From NCBI GenBank assembly GCA_946543095.1, contig CAMNLO010000025.1, positions 1-11,222 on the forward strand: a DNA stretch of 11,222 nt. Direction: 5' to 3'. The translations under genes and the position numbers were made by a program. This DNA is from an uncultured bacterium (GTDB taxonomy: Bacteria > Bacillota > Clostridia > Lachnospirales > Lachnospiraceae). This document shows, one piece after another, positions 6,902 to 11,222 of the stretch (positions are counted from its first letter, which is position 1; each line of letters begins with the position of its first letter). The notes under the pieces were generated by a model. It saw only the letters and a program-made list of their open reading frames with translations, was not told the DNA's origin and searched no databases.

Positions 6902-7162
6902 ATGAGGTCATTCAACTACGTAGTCAAAGACGAAGTCGGCATTCACGCCCGCCCCGCAGGCATTTTAGCCAAGGAAGTCAAGAATTACGCGGATTCGAAG
7001 ATCACCATCAGGAAGGGGGACAAGGAAGCGGAAGCGAAGAAGCTGATGGCGGTCATGGGCCTGGGGGTGAAATGCGGGGATGAGGTCACCGTGACCGTGG
7101 ATGGCGGCGACGAAGACGCCGTATTCGAGAAGGTGAAGACATTTTTTGAGGAAAATTTCTGA
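6902..7162 (+). CDS. ptsH: Phosphocarrier protein HPr
   Basis: HPr, 86 residues, accepts a phosphoryl group from enzyme I on His15 and passes it to sugar-specific EIIA domains of the phosphotransferase system. The active site GIHARPAG (13-20) is intact, with His15 in the canonical position and Arg17 next to it. The second helix region reads AKKLMAVMGLGVKCG (45-59). Aligned with the Bacillus KSIMGVMSLG segment, the regulatory Ser46 is replaced by Lys47 and Ser52 by Gly53, so control by HPr kinase/phosphorylase through that Ser should not occur. The strong site AAAGGAG lies 7 bases before the ATG. ptsI follows in the same direction after about 240 bases of structured non-coding DNA. The stop codon lies inside the left arm of the inverted repeat that starts at 7159. 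Confidence 0.96.
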   Translation: MRSFNYVVKDEVGIHARPAGILAKEVKNYADSKITIRKGDKEAEAKKLMAVMGLGVKCGDEVTVTVDGGDEDAVFEKVKTFFEENF

Positions 7163-7329
7163 AACAGGCTGCCGTGCCGCAGCCATGAGGCGATCAGGCT
7201 TGCCTGGATCGACTCATGGATATGGCACGGTGCAATCAAGATAAGCAAGAAGGGCGATAGCCCGGATTGCGCATCTTGATAGGATTGTGCGAGCTGCGTA
7301 GCAGCGGAGCAATCCGTAGCCTGTTTCAG
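7159..7329 (+). ncRNA. Candidate structured RNA/palindromic element between ptsH and ptsI
   Basis: A perfect 12-base inverted repeat, CTGAAACAGGCT (7159-7170) and AGCCTGTTTCAG (7318-7329), encloses three adjacent hairpins with linkers of only 1-3 bases. Hairpin 1: CCGTGCC (7172-7178) with 7224-7230, CCATGAG (7183-7189) with 7213-7219, and CGAT plus CAGG (7191-7198) with 7203-7211, one base bulged. Hairpin 2: ATCAAGAT (7235-7242) with 7273-7280, GCAA with TTGC, and GGGC with GCCC. Hairpin 3: GGATTG (7282-7287) with 7310-7315, and GCTGC (7293-7297) with 7301-7305. Together they would form a four-way junction. The ptsH stop codon is in the closing stem. No T-run follows, so it is not a plain terminator. 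The pairings are directly visible; that it acts as RNA is inference, and a small mobile palindrome is the main alternative. Confidence 0.65.
7243..7264 (+). repeat. 22-base direct repeat, copy 1
   Basis: Identical over all 22 bases to 7346-7367, beginning AAGCAAGAAGG. It contains the mini-hairpin GGGC-GATA-GCCC (7252-7263) and forms the distal half of hairpin 2 of the ptsH-ptsI element. Confidence 0.95.
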
Positions 7330-7345
7330 GGACAGCGCCTCGGTG

Positions 7346-7367
7346 AAGCAAGAAGGGCGATAGCCCG
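7346..7367 (+). repeat. 22-base direct repeat, copy 2
   Basis: A perfect copy of 7243-7264, 103 bases downstream and outside the closing stem. The following bases give GTTTCAG (7367-7373), which repeats the end of the right inverted-repeat arm (7323-7329). It could therefore compete with that arm for pairing with CTGAAAC at 7159-7165. Confidence 0.95.
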
Positions 7368-7403
7368 TTTCAGAAGTTCAATAAATTTTTGGGGGAGGTA
7401 CAC

Positions 7404-9014
7404 ATGAAGCAATACACGGGCAAGTGTGTCTATAAGGGCATCGTCATGGGCCCCCTCTTTGTCCTGAAGAAGGCCGATATCCAGGTCAAGCGCGTGAAGG
7501 TGGAGGACAGGGAGGCGGAAAAGAAGCGCGTGGAGGAGGGCATCGAAAAATCCGTGGAGCAGCTCCAGGTGCTCTATGAGCGGGCCCTGAAGGAAATGGG
7601 GGAAAGCTCCGCCTCCCTCTTCGAGACCCACCAGATGATGTATGACGAGCTCCAGGACGCCATTTTCGAGATCATCGACAATGAAAGCGTCAACGCGGAA
7701 TTCGCCGTGGCCCAGGCGGGGGACAACCAGGCGGAGGTATTTGCCTCCATGGACGACGAGTATTTCAAGGCAAGGGCTGCGGACGTGAAGGATGTGTCCA
7801 ACCGTCTGATCCGCAATCTCTATGGCATCGAAGATATGAACAATATCCCGGAGCCTTCCATTATCGTGGCGGAGGATCTGACCCCTTCGGAAACAGTCCA
7901 GATGGACAAGGCGAAGATTCTGGCCTTTGTGACCTTAAAGGGCTCCGCCAATTCCCACACCTCGATCCTGGCCCGGATGATGAACATCCCGGCGCTGATC
8001 TCCGTGCCCGTGGAACTGGAGGCCCTGAAAAGCGGCACCATGGCCATTGTGGACGGGGAGAGCGGGAGCCTGATCCTGGAGCCGGATGAAGCCTCATCGG
8101 AAGCCGCGAAGAAGCGGATCGCCGGGGAAGCGGAGAAAAAGGCGCTTCTGGATTCCCTGAAGGGTCAGGAGAACGTGACCTTATCCGGGAAGCATATCGA
8201 TATCTTCGCGAATATCGGAAATGTAAACGATCTCGGCTATGTGAAAGAAAATGACGCCGGAGGCATCGGCCTGTTCCGCAGCGAATTCCTGTATCTGGGA
8301 CGGGAGGATTATCCCACGGAGGAGGAGCAGTTTGCAGCCTACAAGAAGGTGCTGCAGTTCATGGCGGGGAAGAAGGTGGTCATCAGGACCTGCGATATCG
8401 GCGCAGACAAGCAGGTGGATTATTTCCATCTGGCCCATGAGGAGAATCCGGCCCTGGGATACCGGGCCATCCGCATCTGCCTCACCAGGCCCGAAATGTT
8501 CAGGACCCAGTTAAGGGCCCTCCTCAGAGCTTCCGTGTATGGCAATCTTTCCATCATGTATCCCATGATCATTTCCGTGGATGAGGTGAGACGGATCAAA
8601 AAGATGGTGGAGGAAGAGGCGAAGGTGCTGAAGGAAAAGGAGATCCCCTGCTCCATTCCCGAACAGGGGATCATGATCGAAACACCGGCCTCCGTGATGA
8701 TCAGCGACGAGCTGGCGCAGGAGGTGGATTTCTTCAGTGTGGGCACCAACGATCTCACCCAGTACACTCTGGCCATCGACAGGCAGAACGCCAGTCTTGA
8801 CGAGTTCCTGGACACCCACCATCCCGCGATCTTAAGGATGATCAGAATGGCGGCGGACAGCGCCCATAAATACGGCAAATGGATCGGCATCTGCGGCGAG
8901 CTGGGCGCGGATCCGGAGCTTACGGAGGAATTCCTTTCCATGGGGATCGATGAGCTTTCCGTTTCTCCCTCCATGGTGTTAAAGCTCAGGAAAAAGGTAC
9001 GTGAGATCCCGTAA
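7404..9014 (+). CDS. ptsI: Phosphoenolpyruvate--protein phosphotransferase (enzyme I)
   Basis: Enzyme I of the phosphotransferase system moves phosphate from PEP to its own His and then to HPr. I use the ATG at 7404, five bases after GGGGGAGG (7391-7397); the frame also has a TTG at 7389, before that site. This gives 536 residues. The HPr-binding helical part covers about 25-140, and the phosphohistidine domain contains KGSANSHTSILAR with active His185. The common form of that loop is GG-TSHTAI, so its first half deviates, but the His and the following residues are kept. The C-terminal PEP-binding barrel has GLFRSEFLYLGR (289-300), RTCDIGADK (328-336), GTNDLTQYT (447-455) and the catalytic Cys in GICGELGAD (495-503). 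It is a complete gene. The stop is 17 bases from that of the convergent MerR gene, with no convincing terminator between. Confidence 0.96.
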   Translation: MKQYTGKCVYKGIVMGPLFVLKKADIQVKRVKVEDREAEKKRVEEGIEKSVEQLQVLYERALKEMGESSASLFETHQMMYDELQDAIFEIIDNESVNAEFAVAQAGDNQAEVFASMDDEYFKARAADVKDVSNRLIRNLYGIEDMNNIPEPSIIVAEDLTPSETVQMDKAKILAFVTLKGSANSHTSILARMMNIPALISVPVELEALKSGTMAIVDGESGSLILEPDEASSEAAKKRIAGEAEKKALLDSLKGQENVTLSGKHIDIFANIGNVNDLGYVKENDAGGIGLFRSEFLYLGREDYPTEEEQFAAYKKVLQFMAGKKVVIRTCDIGADKQVDYFHLAHEENPALGYRAIRICLTRPEMFRTQLRALLRASVYGNLSIMYPMIISVDEVRRIKKMVEEEAKVLKEKEIPCSIPEQGIMIETPASVMISDELAQEVDFFSVGTNDLTQYTLAIDRQNASLDEFLDTHHPAILRMIRMAADSAHKYGKWIGICGELGADPELTEEFLSMGIDELSVSPSMVLKLRKKVREIP

Positions 9015-9031
9015 AAGGGTCCTTCCTGCGC

Positions 9032-9967
9032 CTAAAACATCGGATATTCCAGGAAATACAGCACTCCTTTATTCTTTAACACTTCGTCCATGACATCCAC
9101 CTCCAAAAACCAGGGGCTGGGGTCATGGACTTCCTTTGCCATCTCGGGGGGCAGGATCCGGGAAGAGTCCCCCTGGGGGAGGTCTGCGGGAGAGATATGG
9201 GCGGTGAGCTCGTTGACAAAGCAGGTCCCGGCGGGAAGGGTGATCAGGCGGAAGCTGTGCTTGTCAAATTCGGCCTCCTCCCTGATCTTTTCCTGAATGC
9301 TCTGTTCCGAGAAGGGATCCGAGGGATTCTCGGAGAACACGGAGTTCACAGTCAAAAACATATAGCGTTTCCGCTCAAAGTGGTCATAGTCGTAATAGAT
9401 CCCGGAAGGATAGCCGGCATCCAGCGCCAGCATCTGCGCCTTTACAAACAGATGCAGGATATACTGTCCGTAAGAGGCTGGCTCTGCCTCCGGATCCATT
9501 TCCACCAGTAAAAGAGTCCTTTCGTTTCGCGGCATGGCATAGGCGGAGGTGACCTCCGGGTTTTCCTTCGCGGGAATGGCACTCCGTTCGCTGACGGTGA
9601 GCTTCACAAGGCCCGTATCCGGGCTGTACTTGTTCAGGGCACTCTGCAGCTCCTCAAAGGAGGAACGGATATCGCTGATATGCCTCTCCGCCAGCTCCTT
9701 GCAGTCATAGAACAGCTTCTGGAGATTGATGGAGTCTCCCTCTACGTAATCCGTGAGATTCTTTAAGGGAATGCCGAGCTTTAAGCAAAGAGAAATGGCG
9801 TCCACCAGATAGAGCTGGTCCTCGGAATAGTAGCGGTAATTGGTCTCCAGATTCACGAAGGCGGGCTTCAGGATCCCGATGCTGTCGTAATAGCGAAGAG
9901 ATTTGATGCTGACATTTTTCAGCTTGGAGACCTTGCCGATGGATAGCAGATCGTTTTTCTTGGTCAT
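9032..9967 (-). CDS. MerR-family transcriptional regulator (BmrR/BltR type)
   Basis: A 311-residue regulator. Residues 8-75 form the MerR winged helix-turn-helix: LLSIGKVSKLKNVSIKSLRYYD with the usual SIKSLRYYD recognition region, then GILKP, and NYRYYSEDQLYLVDAI in the wing and second helix pair. A dimerisation coiled coil is expected at about 80-115 (LQKLFYDCKELAERHISDIRSSF, given here only as position). The remaining 190 residues look like a small-molecule-binding domain of the kind in BmrR (GyrI-like) but too divergent for me to name a ligand; ILHLFVKA and YYDYDHFERKRYMFL are its clearest pieces. GGAGG precedes the ATG. It lies between pts and atp genes and reads away from atpB, so its only divergent neighbour is atpB, an unlikely classical target. 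It may act on its own promoter or elsewhere. Confidence 0.88.
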   Translation of the reverse strand: MTKKNDLLSIGKVSKLKNVSIKSLRYYDSIGILKPAFVNLETNYRYYSEDQLYLVDAISLCLKLGIPLKNLTDYVEGDSINLQKLFYDCKELAERHISDIRSSFEELQSALNKYSPDTGLVKLTVSERSAIPAKENPEVTSAYAMPRNERTLLLVEMDPEAEPASYGQYILHLFVKAQMLALDAGYPSGIYYDYDHFERKRYMFLTVNSVFSENPSDPFSEQSIQEKIREEAEFDKHSFRLITLPAGTCFVNELTAHISPADLPQGDSSRILPPEMAKEVHDPSPWFLEVDVMDEVLKNKGVLYFLEYPMF

Positions 9968-9999
9968 AGGTACCCTCCCGAAAAATCATGTGTGTTTCT

Positions 10000-10029
10000 A
10001 TTCTATCATAAACTATACCATTATGTAAG
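10000..10029 (-). promoter_or_regulatory. Probable promoter of the MerR-family gene
   Basis: On the minus strand there is CTTACA (10029-10024) as -35, an 18-base spacer, and TAGAAT (10005-10000) as -10. A TG lies one base before the -10 (TGA-TAGAAT), which makes it an extended -10. It ends about 30 bases before the start codon. A slightly long spacer is common in MerR-controlled promoters, but I found no clear dyad in it. Confidence 0.5.
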
Positions 10030-10088
10030 ATAAGTTTGGGGAAATATATCGGATCAATCCGGGGTTTTTGCAAATATCCTGAAATCGC

Positions 10089-10117
10089 TGGAAAAAACAT
10101 CTGTCTAGTGCTATGCT
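10089..10117 (+). promoter_or_regulatory. Probable promoter of the atp operon
   Basis: TGGAAA (10089-10094) as -35 (4 of 6 matches), a 17-base spacer, then TATGCT (10112-10117) as -10 with TG one base upstream. Transcription would start near 10124, about 25 bases before atpB. No atpI-like gene lies directly upstream, so atpB would be the first gene. Confidence 0.45.
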
Positions 10118-10148
10118 TTAATGTTGAACATTCCCATATAAGGAGGTG

Positions 10149-10838
10149 ATGGTTACGAGCGAATTTGCAGAGGAGATCCGGCATGAGCTGAACTGCCAGA
10201 CCGTCTTTACCATTCCGGGAGTGAATATCGGAGTGAAGGAATCCATTGTGGTTTCCTGGATCATCATAGCGGTGGTGGTGCTTTTGTGCATGCTCCTGGT
10301 CAGAAATCTTTCGGTGGACAAGCCGGGGAAGGTGCAGCTTCTGATGGAGAGCTGCGTGGAAGCCTTAAACAATATGCTTGCGGGCATGGTGGGACCCCAC
10401 GCCACAGAGTATATCCCCTTTCTTGCCACAGTGCTGATCTACATCGGCATTGCCAATATCATCGGCATTTTCGGTTTTAAGCCCCCCACTAAGGATCTGA
10501 ATGTGACAGTGGGTCTTTCCGTCATGAGCATCTGTCTCATCGAGCTGGCGGGGATCCGCAAAAAAGGGTTCGGGGGCTGGCTGAAGGCTTTCACGGAGCC
10601 CATCGCGATCATCACCCCCATCAATATCCTGGAGCTGGTGATCCGGCCCCTGTCTTTATGCATGCGTTTATTCGGCAATGTGCTGGGGGCCTTCGTGGTG
10701 ATGAAGCTGATCGAATTCGTGCTGCCGGTGGGGCTGCCCGTGGTGTTCAGTCTGTATTTTGATTTCTTTGACGGGTTCATTCAGGCCTATGTCTTTGTGT
10801 TCTTAACTTCGCTGTTTATCAGCGAAGCAGTCGAGTAA
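10149..10838 (+). CDS. atpB: F-type ATP synthase subunit a
   Basis: Subunit a of the membrane F0 sector forms the two ion half-channels against the c-ring. The protein has 229 residues with about five membrane segments: roughly 33-51, 89-109, 119-134, 156-166/178-192 and 195-225. The essential Arg is R173 in SLCMRLFGN, preceded by the usual ELVIRPLS. The conserved Gln of the last helix is in FIQAYVFVFLTSLFI near the C-terminus. NCQTVFTIPGVNIGV at the start is typical of clostridial AtpB. The ribosome binding site AGGAGGTGAT (10141-10150) is a near-perfect match to 16S rRNA but overlaps the ATG at 10149. A GTG at 10146 lies inside it, so the real start is uncertain; an ACG at 10155 would have normal spacing. 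atpE follows 16 bases later. Confidence 0.94.
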   Translation: MVTSEFAEEIRHELNCQTVFTIPGVNIGVKESIVVSWIIIAVVVLLCMLLVRNLSVDKPGKVQLLMESCVEALNNMLAGMVGPHATEYIPFLATVLIYIGIANIIGIFGFKPPTKDLNVTVGLSVMSICLIELAGIRKKGFGGWLKAFTEPIAIITPINILELVIRPLSLCMRLFGNVLGAFVVMKLIEFVLPVGLPVVFSLYFDFFDGFIQAYVFVFLTSLFISEAVE

Positions 10839-10854
10839 AAGGAGGTTTTACATC

Positions 10855-11079
10855 ATGGCACAACTTATCGCAATCGGAGCAGCAATCGCAGTGCTGACGG
10901 GCATCGGCGCAGGCGTCGGCATCGGCATCGCCACAGCCAAGGCAGCCGAATCCGTCGCCAGACAGCCGGAGGCCCAGGGCGATATCACGAAGATCCTGCT
11001 TTTGGGCTGCGCCCTTGCGGAGGCCACGGCAATTTACGGCTTTGTTATCGCGCTGCTGATCATCATTCTGTTAGGCTGA
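10855..11079 (+). CDS. atpE: F-type ATP synthase subunit c
   Basis: Subunit c, 74 residues, two membrane helices (about 4-30 and 46-73) joined by the conserved polar loop ARQPEAQGD (35-43); many copies form the rotating ring. The glycine-rich first helix GIGAGVGIGIATAKAAESV is standard. The ion-carrying carboxylate is Glu56 in GCALAEATAIYGF, with Tyr61 conserved. Sodium-binding rings such as that of Ilyobacter have a Gln in helix 1 and E-S-T in helix 2. Here the Gln position is Ile23 and the Ser is Ala57, which argues for protons as the coupling ion (inference). AAGGAGG lies 9 bases before the ATG. atpF is expected next but does not begin within the window. Confidence 0.96.
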   Translation: MAQLIAIGAAIAVLTGIGAGVGIGIATAKAAESVARQPEAQGDITKILLLGCALAEATAIYGFVIALLIIILLG

Positions 11080-11080
11080 C

Positions 11081-11222
11081 AGGAGGAAGTATGAAAAATC
11101 AGCTTGATAGCTGCTTTTTCATACCCGCATTTGTGCCGCAGAGCGGCCCAAATCGCACTGATCCCATCGGAGAATCCGCATACGCGAATTCTCCTCGGGC
11201 TGCCGCTGACGCGGCATGGAGG
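11081..11222 (+). repeat. Array of four hairpins after atpE, ending in a Shine-Dalgarno-like sequence
   Basis: After AGGAGG (11081-11086) come four hairpins. A: GTATGAAAAA (11089-11098) with 11115-11124, plus CAGC (11100-11103) with GCTG (11110-11113). B: ATTTG (11129-11133) with CAAAT (11149-11153), plus GCCGC (11135-11139) with GCGGC (11143-11147). C: GGAGAAT (11169-11175) with ATTCTCC (11188-11194), plus CGC with GCG. D: TGCCGC (11201-11206) with GCGGCA (11211-11216). The window ends in TGGAGG. An ATG at 11091 opens a frame to the window edge (44 codons), but its product has no membrane helix and is not like subunit b. The array appears to lie between atpE and the expected atpF, although the next gene is not visible. 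Confidence 0.7.

Noticed and set aside
6823..7083. 86-codon plus-strand frame starting before ptsH
   Set aside because: Overlaps HPr in another frame, begins at the promoter -10 and has Arg/Gly-rich product.
7159..7329. Insertion sequence
   Set aside because: No transposase frame and no flanking target duplication seen; at 171 bases only a non-autonomous palindromic element would be possible.
7243..7367. CRISPR array from the two 22-base repeats
   Set aside because: Only two copies, 103 bases apart, with self-complementary DNA between and no cas genes.
10050..10067. CGGA-TCAA-TCCG followed by a T-run as a terminator
   Set aside because: Stem of only 4 pairs, and no plus-strand gene ends just upstream; probably chance.
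11091..11222. Open frame of 44 codons with AGGAGG before it, at the place of atpF
   Set aside because: The product lacks the N-terminal membrane helix and charged helix of subunit b, and the bases form four hairpins, so the frame is probably an accident; a leader peptide is not excluded.

Overview
The window looks like a core-genome segment of a Gram-positive Clostridia member, most likely Lachnospiraceae. This rests on family-level recognition, not a search. The grounds are GC-rich Bacillota-style genes with strong GGAGG ribosome binding sites, an HPr of the clostridial 'KLMAVMGLG' type, an atpB-atpE order, and a rdgB/YfcE-type phosphodiesterase pair as in Bacillota.

Layout. (1) 1-2111, plus strand: the C-terminal part of an aspartokinase, cut by the window edge, followed 8 bases later by a membrane-anchored glycoside hydrolase family 3-like protein that has lost its catalytic residues. 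(2) 6650-2121, minus strand: a tight six-gene run of a HAAS/DUF1700-like small protein, a THUMP-containing RNA methyltransferase, rdgB, a YfcE-type metallophosphodiesterase, a PfkB-fold sugar-kinase homologue lacking the catalytic Asp, and trpS. It converges on the GH3 gene with only 9 bases between the stops. (3) 6651-6901: a divergent promoter region with a long imperfect hairpin. (4) 6902-9014, plus strand: ptsH (HPr) and ptsI (enzyme I), the general phosphotransferase pair. They are separated by about 240 non-coding bases that fold into a compact four-way-junction-like structure and carry a 22-base direct repeat. (5) 9967-9032, minus strand: a MerR-family regulator of the BmrR/BltR type, convergent with ptsI. 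(6) 10149-11079, plus strand: atpB and atpE, the start of an F-type ATP synthase operon. They are followed by an array of four hairpins where atpF would be expected, and the array ends in a new Shine-Dalgarno-like sequence exactly at the window edge.

The genes are mostly housekeeping: amino-acid biosynthesis, tRNA charging, rRNA modification, nucleotide-pool cleaning, sugar uptake and ATP synthesis. The unusual material is of two kinds. Three proteins are family members without a defining functional residue: the GH3-like protein, the PfkB-like protein, and HPr without its regulatory Ser. Three intergenic regions (6666-6723, 7159-7373, 11089-11216) hold elaborate inverted-repeat structures that no gene explains. 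The ptsH-ptsI element is the best candidate for something undescribed.
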